Assembly (NCBI RefSeq): GCF_012584515.1
Contig: NZ_CP051461.1
Location: forward strand, 1,731,501 to 1,795,500
Length of the DNA: 64,000 nucleotides
Source of the DNA: Polaromonas vacuolata
Lineage (GTDB): Bacteria > Pseudomonadota > Gammaproteobacteria > Burkholderiales > Burkholderiaceae_C
Reading direction: 5' to 3'
Shown: positions 24,620-31,460 of the stretch, piece after piece
How positions within the stretch are numbered: position 1 is the stretch's first letter
How the letters are laid out: every line of letters begins with the position of its first letter
Position numbers and translations under genes: made by a program
The notes under the pieces: generated by a model
What the model was told of the DNA's origin: nothing
The model's input: only the letters and a program-made list of their open reading frames with translations
Database searches by the model: none

Positions 24620-26319
24620 ACGCTATGACTGAGACACTTTTGTTCACTCAAATGTTGGACGGCGAGGCCCGCGAGTTAGTGCGTTTTTCTACCCATCCCG
24701 ATCAATACCAGCATTGGACTTTATCGGTAGATGGCGATGTTGCCCGCTTATTGCTAAATATCAACGAGGACGGCGGTATCAAGCCGGGCTACAAGCTAAA
24801 GCTCAACAGCTATGACTTGGGTGTGGATATTGAGCTGCATGACGCGCTCAATAGAATTCGTTTTGAACATCCTGCTGTCAAGGTGGTGGTGTTTGAGTCG
24901 GGTAAAGAAAAAATTTGGTGCTCGGGCGCAAACATTTATATGTTGGGTTTGTCCACCCACGGCTGGAAAGTAAACTTTTGCAAGTTCACAAACGAGACGC
25001 GTAACGGATTAGAAGACTCCTCGCGCCATGACGGCTTAAAGTCTATTGCCTCTGTGACCGGCGCTTGCGCGGGCGGTGGTTATGAGTTGGCGCTGGCCTG
25101 CGACCGCATCATCATGGTGGACGACAGAAGCTCAACTGTCAGCTTGCCAGAAGTGCCACTACTCGGTGTCTTGCCCGGCACGGGCGGCTTGACCCGTTTG
25201 AGCGACAAGCGAAAAGTTAGGCGTGACTTGGCGGATATTTTTTGTACCACTGCCGAAGGCGTGCGTGCAGACCGCGCCAAAGATTGGAAGCTAATCGATG
25301 CACATGCCAAGCCGCAACAATTTTCTGCACTGCTCACGTCTGAGATAGACGCCTTGCGCCAGACCTCTTGCCGCGAAGCAAATGCGCAAGGTATTGCGCT
25401 CACCGCCATCAAGCCGTTGATAGACGCCAGCGGTTATCACTACAGCCTTGTCGATGTACAGATTGACAGAACTAGCCGGATTGCCACTTTTACAGTCAAC
25501 GCGCCAGCGACTGAAATTGAATCCTTGCTAGACGCAATAGTCGCTGCCGGTGCAAATTGGTATCCACTCAAGCTGCAACGCGAGCTTGACGACGCGATTT
25601 TGAACCTGCGCAGCAATGAGGCCGAGATCGGCACTTGGGTGATTAAAACGGCTGGTGATGCAGCGCAAATCCTCAAGATGGATGAGATTTTGACTCTGCA
25701 TGCCGAGCATTGGTTGGTCAAAGAAACCACCGGTGCACTGCGCCGCACGCTAGCCCGCCTAGACGTGACCAGCCGTTCATTGATAGCGTTAATCGACAGT
25801 GGCTCATGCTTTGCAGGTAGTTTTTTCGAGTTGGCTTTGGCCTGCGATCGCATTTATATGTTGGATTTACCAGACGCACCGGAGCTGGCGCCAACGCTGC
25901 AGTTGACGGCTGCAAACTTTGGTCGCTTTCCGGCGGTTAATGGTTTGAGTCGTTTGCAGACCCGTTTTTGTGAAGACGCTCAAAGCATGGCGGAACTCGA
26001 AAAAGTAGTCGGCACTGCACTACACGCCGCTCAAGCTTTGGCGCTGGGTTTGGTGACCGTCGCGCCCGACGATATCGACTGGGAGGGCGAAATCCGCATC
26101 ATGCTTGAAGAGCGTGCCAGTATGTCGCCGGATGCCATGACGGGGCTTGAGGCGTCGCTTCGTTTTCCCGGCCGGGAGACCATGGAGACAAGAATTTTTG
26201 CACGTCTGTCTGCTTGGCAAAACTGGATTTTCATCCGGCCCAATGCGGTGGGTGAAGACGGCGCATTAAAGCTTTTTGGCAGCGGTAAAAAAGCCAAGTT
26301 CGACTGGAAAAGAATTTAA
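24616..26319 (+). CDS. boxC: Benzoyl-CoA-dihydrodiol lyase BoxC (ring-opening)
   Basis: Protein of 567 aa with two crotonase-fold modules. It carries Val-Trp-Cys-Ser-Gly-Ala-Asn-Ile-Tyr-Met (oxyanion region; 'Lys-Ile-Trp-Cys-Ser-Gly-Ala-Asn') and Cys-Ala-Gly-Gly-Gly-Tyr-Glu-Leu-Ala-Leu-Ala-Cys-Asp as crotonase signatures, and Gly-Thr-Gly-Gly-Leu-Thr-Arg-Leu. BoxC hydrolyses the 2,3-epoxide of benzoyl-CoA and opens the ring to 3,4-dehydroadipyl-CoA semialdehyde and formate. The length matches the BoxC family (about 550-560 aa). It is second in the boxR-boxC-boxB unit. Assignment is confident by context and length. Confidence 0.92.
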   Translation: MNAMTETLLFTQMLDGEARELVRFSTHPDQYQHWTLSVDGDVARLLLNINEDGGIKPGYKLKLNSYDLGVDIELHDALNRIRFEHPAVKVVVFESGKEKIWCSGANIYMLGLSTHGWKVNFCKFTNETRNGLEDSSRHDGLKSIASVTGACAGGGYELALACDRIIMVDDRSSTVSLPEVPLLGVLPGTGGLTRLSDKRKVRRDLADIFCTTAEGVRADRAKDWKLIDAHAKPQQFSALLTSEIDALRQTSCREANAQGIALTAIKPLIDASGYHYSLVDVQIDRTSRIATFTVNAPATEIESLLDAIVAAGANWYPLKLQRELDDAILNLRSNEAEIGTWVIKTAGDAAQILKMDEILTLHAEHWLVKETTGALRRTLARLDVTSRSLIALIDSGSCFAGSFFELALACDRIYMLDLPDAPELAPTLQLTAANFGRFPAVNGLSRLQTRFCEDAQSMAELEKVVGTALHAAQALALGLVTVAPDDIDWEGEIRIMLEERASMSPDAMTGLEASLRFPGRETMETRIFARLSAWQNWIFIRPNAVGEDGALKLFGSGKKAKFDWKRI

Positions 26320-26367
26320 AACTAGTTTTAATTAAAAGAGTATTTGATCTCAACCCAAGGAAATCGC

Positions 26368-27792
26368 ATGAGCAATATAGACCTGCAAGCCCTGATTCCG
26401 AACAACGTCAATCTGGGCGAAAACCGTCAACTACAACGCGCGCTAGAGCATTGGCAGCCGGCTTTTTTGAACTGGTGGGACGAGATGGGACCGAGCGATT
26501 TCAAGGCCAAAGAAGTCTATCTGCGCACGGCTGTTGGCGTTGATGCTTCGGGTTGGGCCAGCTACGGCTACACGCCTATGCCAGACTACCGTTGGGGTAT
26601 TTTTCTGGCTGATCAGCAAGCCAATCGCAAGATTGGTTTTGGCGACCATATGGGTGAGGATGTTTGGCAAGAAGTGCCGGGCGAGTATCGCTCTAGCTTT
26701 CGCCGTTTGATTGTGACTCAGGGCGATACCGAGCCAGCCTCGGTCGAGCAGCAGCGCATGTTGGGCCACACCGCACCGTCGCTGTACGACTTGCGCAATC
26801 TGTTTCAAGTCAATGTAGAAGAGGGCCGCCACCTCTGGGCCATGGTTTATTTGTTGCATGCACACTTTGGCCGTGATGGTCGTGAAGAAGCTGAAGAGCT
26901 ACTCATGCGCCACAGCGGGGACGCGGATAAGCCGCGTATCTTGGGCACATTTAACGAGCCTATGGATAACTGGTTGAGCTTTTTCATGTTCACTTATTTC
27001 ACCGACCGCGATGGTAAGTTTCAGCTCAAGAGTTTTGCCGAATCCGCTTTTGATCCACTGGCCCGCACCACGCGTTTTATGTTGACTGAAGAAGCGCACC
27101 ACATGTTTGTTGGTGAAACCGGGATTGGCCGGGTGATTCGCCGCACCTTGGAGGTGATGAAAGAGTTGGACACGCAAGATGTGGCGACGCTGCGCAATGC
27201 GGGCGTGATTGATTTGCCAACGGTGCAAAAATTCATGAATTTTTGGTTCACTTCTTCACTCGATTTGTTCGGTTCTGAGTCATCGAGCAATGCGGCGAGT
27301 TATTTTGCCAATGGCATCAAGGGCCGACCAGATGAAAGCAAGTTTGCCGACCATTTAGAACTCGACAGCGAGATCAATATTCAAGTGCCAGACGGCAAAG
27401 GCGGAATGACTTCCGAGAATATCGCCACGCGTATTGGTATGAATGAAATCACCCGTCTTGAATACGTCAAGGACTGCAATATCGGCCTGGTGCGCTGGAA
27501 TATGGGCATTAAACGCGCCGGTGTTGCGTTTGAATTTGTACTGCCATCGACACGCTTTCGCCGCAGCGTAGGTGTCTGGTCTGGCGCACATACCAACCCC
27601 CAAGGTCACCCGATTTCAGCGGCTGAGTTTGAGGCAAAAAAAGACGATTGGCTGCCAACAGCTGCCGACACCGCTTTTGTTAAAAGCCTAATGCACCGCG
27701 TGACAGAACCCGGCAAGATGGCGGGCTGGATTGCGCCGCCAGAGCGTGGCATCAATGCCAACCCGGTGCAGTACGAATACGTGGTGCTTTGA
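26368..27792 (+). CDS. boxB: Benzoyl-CoA 2,3-epoxidase, oxygenase subunit BoxB
   Basis: Diiron enzyme of 474 aa that epoxidises benzoyl-CoA using O2 and electrons from reductase BoxA. Diiron-type motifs are seen in Asn-Val-Glu-Glu-Gly-Arg-His and Leu-Thr-Glu-Glu-Ala-His-His. The N-terminus Ile-Pro-Asn-Asn-Val-Asn-Leu is typical of BoxB. I chose ATG at 26368 with AAGGAAAT upstream over a TTG at 26344. The gap to boxC is about 48 bases. No boxA follows: the next gene on the right starts on the opposite strand 41 bases after the stop. So the electron donor must be encoded elsewhere or be different. Confidence 0.93.
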   Translation: MSNIDLQALIPNNVNLGENRQLQRALEHWQPAFLNWWDEMGPSDFKAKEVYLRTAVGVDASGWASYGYTPMPDYRWGIFLADQQANRKIGFGDHMGEDVWQEVPGEYRSSFRRLIVTQGDTEPASVEQQRMLGHTAPSLYDLRNLFQVNVEEGRHLWAMVYLLHAHFGRDGREEAEELLMRHSGDADKPRILGTFNEPMDNWLSFFMFTYFTDRDGKFQLKSFAESAFDPLARTTRFMLTEEAHHMFVGETGIGRVIRRTLEVMKELDTQDVATLRNAGVIDLPTVQKFMNFWFTSSLDLFGSESSSNAASYFANGIKGRPDESKFADHLELDSEINIQVPDGKGGMTSENIATRIGMNEITRLEYVKDCNIGLVRWNMGIKRAGVAFEFVLPSTRFRRSVGVWSGAHTNPQGHPISAAEFEAKKDDWLPTAADTAFVKSLMHRVTEPGKMAGWIAPPERGINANPVQYEYVVL

Positions 27793-27832
27793 TTTTGCCG
27801 CAGCAATGCTTGGCATCTTATTGAGCGGTGGG

Positions 27833-29260
27833 TTAGGGTGCTGACATCTCTCGCATTTGGCGTTCAACCTCTGCGTCGGTCATGGGCTCTAGGTTGCTGT
27901 TAGTTGTGGGCGCAGCATCTAGCCAATGCACGGTTTGCGGAAATGCAAACACTGCCGTGGTGATCACTATTTGCGCCAATAGCATAGGCCATAACTCATA
28001 GATAAGTTGGCGTGTCGTCAGCGCCGGAAAGCGCCCGCGTGCCATCATCACGGCGTAACCCATAGGCGGCACTAAAAAACTCAGCTGCAGCATGAGTAGC
28101 AGCAGCACAGCGGCCTGCTGCGCGTCGCCAAGATGCACGATTAATACGGGCGCGACCAGTGGAATGATGACGAAAATCATCTCAAAAGCGTCCAGCACCC
28201 AAGCACACAGTCCAACCAAAACAAGTACAATCGCCGCGCCCATAATCGGCGTGAGGCTGGAACCGAGTAGCCAACTGTTAAGCAGTCTGTCCGTGCCAAA
28301 GAGTCGAAACACCAGGCTAAAAGTGGTTGCGCCAACAAGTAGGGCGAACAATGCGCCGCTAAGGCTTAAGGCCTGCATGCAGACCTCACGCCAGGCAGCA
28401 AAATTCAAGGCGCGCGTCGCAAAACTAAACAGCAGCATCAATACAGCGCCAGTCGCAGCGGCTTCTACCGCATACAGCCTGCCTGTGAAGACGCCTGCGA
28501 GCAGCAGCACAATGGTGCTGGCTGTTATCAAGCCAGTGATGCACTGGCCGTTGGAGACTTTTACTTTGGTTTGCAGAGTTTTTAAGCGCCGACTTTTCAC
28601 GCATGCAATGACGGCCCAAAGGAGTAGTACGCCAACGGCTGGCAACAAGGCGGCGTGCATCACGTCCCGAGTGTTGATGATGGTTTGGCTGGTTTGCACA
28701 TAGCCCGGTAATCGGCTAGCTTCTAAATGGGCCGATAACATGGCGTCGCCCAGCAGCAGTAAAACCAGTGAGGGCGGCACCACCACGCCAATCGTGGCGG
28801 CAACGCTCATCACAGACACGGACTGCGCAGCACCCAGATGTGCCAGTCGCGGCGCTATTAGCCTTGAGAGCAGAGCCGAACTAGCTGCAACCGAGCCGTT
28901 GGTAGGTGCTAATAGGGTGCCGAGTCCAAAGGCGGCCAGCACCGGCGCTCCAGCAAAGGGGCTGAGCAACCGCAACAAGCAAGCGTACAAAGCATCGGCT
29001 AGAGTCAGTCGCTGCAGCAGCACACCCATGAGCACGTATAAGGGCATGGCTTGAAGTAAATCGTTTTCAAGCAGGCCTATCGTTCGCACGGGCAAGGCTT
29101 GTAATATTCGACTATCGAACAAGCCTGCGGCCAGACCTGCCGCTGCGAAAAAACTCGAAACGCCGAGTAATAAAGCCCAGACTGGCAAGCCGCTGCGTAA
29201 AACTAAAAATCCTAATAAAAGCAACATCCACAAGCCGCCCAGTTGGCTGACTACGGTCAT
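27833..29260 (-). CDS. dctM: TRAP transporter large permease (DctM-like)
   Basis: Membrane protein of 475 aa with about 12 hydrophobic segments, DctM (TRAP large subunit) family. Motifs include Gly-Leu-Leu-Glu-Asn-Asp-Leu-Leu-Gln-Ala-Met-Pro-Leu-Tyr-Val-Leu-Met-Gly and Gly-Thr-Leu-Leu-Ala-Pro-Thr-Asn-Gly-Ser-Val-Ala-Ala-Ser, then Val-Val-Pro-Pro-Ser; TRAP proteins typically show Ile-Pro-Pro-Ser there. The N-terminus overlaps dctQ by 4 bases. The ligand-binding DctP subunit is not in the window, so substrate is unknown. It is convergent with boxB; whether it serves the aromatic pathway is not shown. Confidence 0.85.
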   Translation of the reverse strand: MTVVSQLGGLWMLLLLGFLVLRSGLPVWALLLGVSSFFAAAGLAAGLFDSRILQALPVRTIGLLENDLLQAMPLYVLMGVLLQRLTLADALYACLLRLLSPFAGAPVLAAFGLGTLLAPTNGSVAASSALLSRLIAPRLAHLGAAQSVSVMSVAATIGVVVPPSLVLLLLGDAMLSAHLEASRLPGYVQTSQTIINTRDVMHAALLPAVGVLLLWAVIACVKSRRLKTLQTKVKVSNGQCITGLITASTIVLLLAGVFTGRLYAVEAAATGAVLMLLFSFATRALNFAAWREVCMQALSLSGALFALLVGATTFSLVFRLFGTDRLLNSWLLGSSLTPIMGAAIVLVLVGLCAWVLDAFEMIFVIIPLVAPVLIVHLGDAQQAAVLLLLMLQLSFLVPPMGYAVMMARGRFPALTTRQLIYELWPMLLAQIVITTAVFAFPQTVHWLDAAPTTNSNLEPMTDAEVERQMREMSAP

Positions 29261-29778
29261 GATTTATCGCTCAGTTTGGGTATGTAACTTGTCGCGACTT
29301 CAAGCAGTGCTTGGAGTAAAACTAACAGCAGTAATACCGGTAAGGCCAGTTTGACTAAAAAATATCCCGGTGTATTGGTCTCGGCAAAGTGTTCTAGTCC
29401 AGCGACAGAATTCATCAGCAGCGGCCAGCTAGCCCAAAGCATAAAGAGTGCCCAAGGCGCGGTGCAAAGCAGTAAAGCCCAGCTTCGCCAGCGCGTTGTT
29501 GACGAGTCCATGGCATTTGTTTGTGGCCTGCAAGCCAAGTGAGATTGACTACGGCTAGCCGCCGTGACGGCGACCGCTACATAAATTGCAAAAACGATTT
29601 GCGCCATGTCATTAACCTGTCTTGACCAAGCCTGAATCAGGTCGCGCAGCGGCCACTGTGCGAATAGCAAAAAAGCTAGCGGCAGGGTTAGAAAACTGAT
29701 GCCTATCAGCAGGTAATAAAGGCTTTGACTGAGTAATTTATGTGGACTGGCAAGTAAATGGTGAGTCATGCGCGGCAT
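29257..29778 (-). CDS. dctQ: TRAP transporter small permease (DctQ-like)
   Basis: Membrane protein of about 173 aa with four hydrophobic segments, size and topology of the TRAP small subunit. Sequence similarity is weak (Leu-Arg-Asp-Leu-Ile-Gln-Ala-Trp, typical N-terminal half), and the call rests largely on its place directly upstream of dctM with a 4-base overlap. I place the start at 29778 (Met-Pro-Arg-Met); GAAAG lies ten bases upstream. A longer ORF extends to 29937, but its first residues (Gly-Phe-Glu-Pro-Trp-Thr-Pro-Trp-Ser) are antisense to the tRNA-Pro gene and are not protein. Confidence 0.7.
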   Translation of the reverse strand: MPRMTHHLLASPHKLLSQSLYYLLIGISFLTLPLAFLLFAQWPLRDLIQAWSRQVNDMAQIVFAIYVAVAVTAASRSQSHLACRPQTNAMDSSTTRWRSWALLLCTAPWALFMLWASWPLLMNSVAGLEHFAETNTPGYFLVKLALPVLLLLVLLQALLEVATSYIPKLSDKS

Positions 29779-29817
29779 GCAATTCTTTCGAGGTATTGAC
29801 AAATACTTTGGCTTGTT

Positions 29818-29848
29818 TTGAGGAAGTGTATCCGGGCTGCTATATACT
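29818..29848 (+). promoter_or_regulatory. Putative promoter of tRNA-Pro copy 1
   Basis: TTGAGG (29818-29823), 17 bases, then TATATA (29841-29846), or TATACT two bases further on. The tRNA begins 12 bases after the -10 end, matching a short stable-RNA leader. Only a motif match; not tested. Confidence 0.5.
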
Positions 29849-29859
29849 ATGAGACTAGT

Positions 29860-29936
29860 CGGAGTGTGGCGCAGCCTGGTAGCGCACCTGGTTTGGGACC
29901 AGGGGGTCCAAGGTTCGAATCCTTGTACTCCGACCA
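29860..29936 (+). tRNA. tRNA-Pro (TGG), copy 1
   Basis: 77-nt cloverleaf. Acceptor CGGAGTG pairs with TACTCCG (one G-U), anticodon stem CCTGG/CCAGG with loop TTTGGGA (anticodon TGG, reads CCA and wobble codons), T-loop TTCGAAT, and CCA encoded at the 3' end. Identical to copy 2 at 30051-30127. Confidence 0.97.
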
Positions 29937-29962
29937 CTTGAATTTATTCAAGCCCCATTATT

Positions 29963-29988
29963 AGAAGCTCAAAAAAATTGAGCTTTTC
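29963..29988 (+). terminator. Hairpin after tRNA-Pro copy 1
   Basis: Inverted repeat AAGCTCAA (29965-29972) and TTGAGCTT (29978-29985) with a five-A loop and short T-rich end. It lies 29 bases after the tRNA. Symmetric, so may act both ways; it could also be a processing site. Confidence 0.5.
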
Positions 29989-30050
29989 TAGTTTTTGATT
30001 GATTGCTTTAGATTTATTTATAAATTTATTTCAGTTTCTCATGAGTTTTT

Positions 30051-30127
30051 CGGAGTGTGGCGCAGCCTGGTAGCGCACCTGGTTTGGGACCAGGGGGTCC
30101 AAGGTTCGAATCCTTGTACTCCGACCA
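30051..30127 (+). tRNA. tRNA-Pro (TGG), copy 2
   Basis: 77 nt, base-identical to copy 1, including CCA. Copies start 191 bases apart and share no similarity in the flanks, so the duplication seems old or the flanks have diverged. No convincing promoter is seen directly before it; it might be cotranscribed with copy 1. Confidence 0.97.
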
Positions 30128-30132
30128 AAAGC

Positions 30133-30164
30133 AAAAAAAAGCCCGCTGATGTGGGCTTTTTTTT
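30133..30164 (+). terminator. Rho-independent terminator after tRNA-Pro copy 2
   Basis: Perfect stem of A8-GCCC (30133-30144) and GGGC-T8 (30153-30164) with an 8-base loop and run of eight T. It is strong and can act in both directions. Confidence 0.85.
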
Positions 30165-30192
30165 CGTCTCTCTAGGTTAATATTGAGAGTCA

Positions 30193-30267
30193 CCGCCTGT
30201 CGTTCAACGGATAGGACTTCGCTCTTCTAAAGCGACCATGGGGGTTCGATTCCCTCCGGGCGGACCA
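30193..30267 (+). tRNA. tRNA-Arg (TCT)
   Basis: 75-nt cloverleaf. Acceptor CCGCCTG pairs with CGGGCGG (one T-G), anticodon stem TCGCT/AGCGA with loop CTTCTAA giving anticodon TCT (AGA/AGG arginine), T-arm GGGGGTTCGATTCCC, CCA encoded. Its own promoter is not obvious. Confidence 0.95.
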
Positions 30268-30274
30268 ATTTTAT

Positions 30275-30311
30275 AAAATCTGTATGCATTTTTTGCGTAC
30301 AGATTTTTTTT
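30275..30311 (+). terminator. Bidirectional terminator between tRNA-Arg and mrpG
   Basis: Stem AAATCTGTATGC with GCGTACAGATTT (one G-T pair), 6-7 base T-rich loop, then a run of eight T on the + strand and A-rich start on the - strand. It sits between convergent tRNA-Arg and the Mrp operon's end, so it probably ends both. Confidence 0.8.
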
Positions 30312-30328
30312 CGTTTTGCGATCGAGCT

Positions 30329-30700
30329 TTAAGACTCCCAAACATCAGGACGCGTTTGGTTGTTAATGCTGGGCGGCACTGACTTTTCCATTTGACGCGC
30401 GCGGAACAAGCTGGCGCGCATTAAAAAGATGGTTGAAATCGGTACTGTGATGCTCATGAAGATGGCTATCACTATTGGAAAGATAGTTAAGCTGCCTTCC
30501 TTGACCGAGAAAAACACAATGCTTGCCAACACCATGCACCAGCATCCCAACGTGCCGGTGATGGCTGGCAAGTGAACGCGTTCGAAAAAATGGCGTAATC
30601 GCATCAAGCCTGCAGAGCACACCAAGGCAATGCTTGCGCTTAGAAATACCAGTGTGCCAACCGTAATTTCTGCCCAAAGGGGTAGCTCGACAACTGTCAT
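30329..30700 (-). CDS. mrpG: Mrp cation/proton antiporter subunit G (MnhG/PhaG)
   Basis: Small membrane protein of 123 aa with three hydrophobic helices, last gene of the Mrp operon. Ser-Ala-Gly-Leu-Met-Arg-Leu-Arg-His-Phe-Phe-Glu-Arg-Val-His is the MnhG-type N-terminal segment (usual form: Gly-Leu-xx-Arg-Phe-Pro-Asp-xx-Arg-Leu-His), but here Pro-Asp is replaced by Phe-Glu. It overlaps mrpF by 4 bases (ATGA). MrpG has no enzymatic motif and works only as part of the multisubunit complex. Confidence 0.83.
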   Translation of the reverse strand: MTVVELPLWAEITVGTLVFLSASIALVCSAGLMRLRHFFERVHLPAITGTLGCWCMVLASIVFFSVKEGSLTIFPIVIAIFMSITVPISTIFLMRASLFRARQMEKSVPPSINNQTRPDVWES

Positions 30701-30972
30701 TCAATCACCTCGCCGCGAAGTAAAAATTTAGCCATGGCCGCTGTGCCCACAAATCCAAGCAGTGCAATTAAAAGCGCAGCTTCAAAATATAGACTGTCTG
30801 CATAGATAAGACTGAGCACCATCATGGCCAACATGGCGTTGAGATACATGCAGTCAAGCGCCAACACACGGTCTTGCGCAGTCGGCCCTTTGATAAGTCT
30901 TGGCAAGGTGCACGCCATGGCCAATACCAAGATAAAAAGGGCTAAGGACAAAGCCAAAAAAAAAATGCTCAT
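30697..30972 (-). CDS. mrpF: Mrp antiporter subunit F (MnhF/PhaF)
   Basis: Membrane protein of 91 aa with three helices. Gly-Pro-Thr-Ala-Gln-Asp-Arg-Val-Leu-Ala-Leu-Asp after the first helix is the conserved MnhF motif, containing the aspartate and arginine of the family. It overlaps mrpG by 4 bases and mrpE by 4 bases. Confidence 0.87.
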   Translation of the reverse strand: MSIFFLALSLALFILVLAMACTLPRLIKGPTAQDRVLALDCMYLNAMLAMMVLSLIYADSLYFEAALLIALLGFVGTAAMAKFLLRGEVIE

Positions 30973-31460
30973 GATTGAAAAATCTCCATCAGCGGCACTT
31001 CGTATCTGGCTTTGATAGCAGCCGCCAAACTCGTGCCATCGCTCACTTCCATCGCATGCAGCAATAAGGTACTGCTGTCCAACGAGAGTTCAATCCAAGC
31101 GGTGCCCGGTGTAAGACAGACGATGAGGGCCAGCATGGCCAATGCGTTAGGGTCGCGCATCTCTAGGTGCACGTAAATAAATCCAGCGCTGTGTTTGCGC
31201 CGGCTTGGTTGAATTAAAAGCACTAGAACCGAGAGGCTAGAAATGATCGAGTCGATAGTCACACAGCCGATTAGGCGCAGCACAGTCAACGGTTTTCGAA
31301 TGCACACCCGTACCGGTCTAAGTCCAGCCGTCATCACTGGTATTGCCAATGCCAGCAGCAGTGCCAATAGCAGTTGGTCAATTCCGAGGCTGCGGTTAAG
31401 TAGCAGCCAAAACAAAAACAGCGCCACCGAAAGCAAGGGGGAGGGCAGTAGTTTTTTCAT
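30969..31460 (-). CDS. mrpE: Mrp antiporter subunit E (MnhE/PhaE)
   Basis: Protein of 163 aa with hydrophobic N-terminal helices and a cytoplasmic/peripheral C-terminal domain. Leu-Thr-Pro-Gly-Thr-Ala-Trp-Ile-Glu is a variant of the family's Leu-Thr-Pro-Gly-Thr-xx-Val. Overlaps with the genes on both sides by 4 bases. Function in Na+(K+)/H+ exchange only as a complex. Confidence 0.87.
   Translation of the reverse strand: MKKLLPSPLLSVALFLFWLLLNRSLGIDQLLLALLLALAIPVMTAGLRPVRVCIRKPLTVLRLIGCVTIDSIISSLSVLVLLIQPSRRKHSAGFIYVHLEMRDPNALAMLALIVCLTPGTAWIELSLDSSTLLLHAMEVSDGTSLAAAIKARYEVPLMEIFQS

Noticed and set aside
29779..29937. Extension of DctQ to 226 aa
   Set aside because: The added residues are the antisense reading of the tRNA-Pro gene, a common false ORF.
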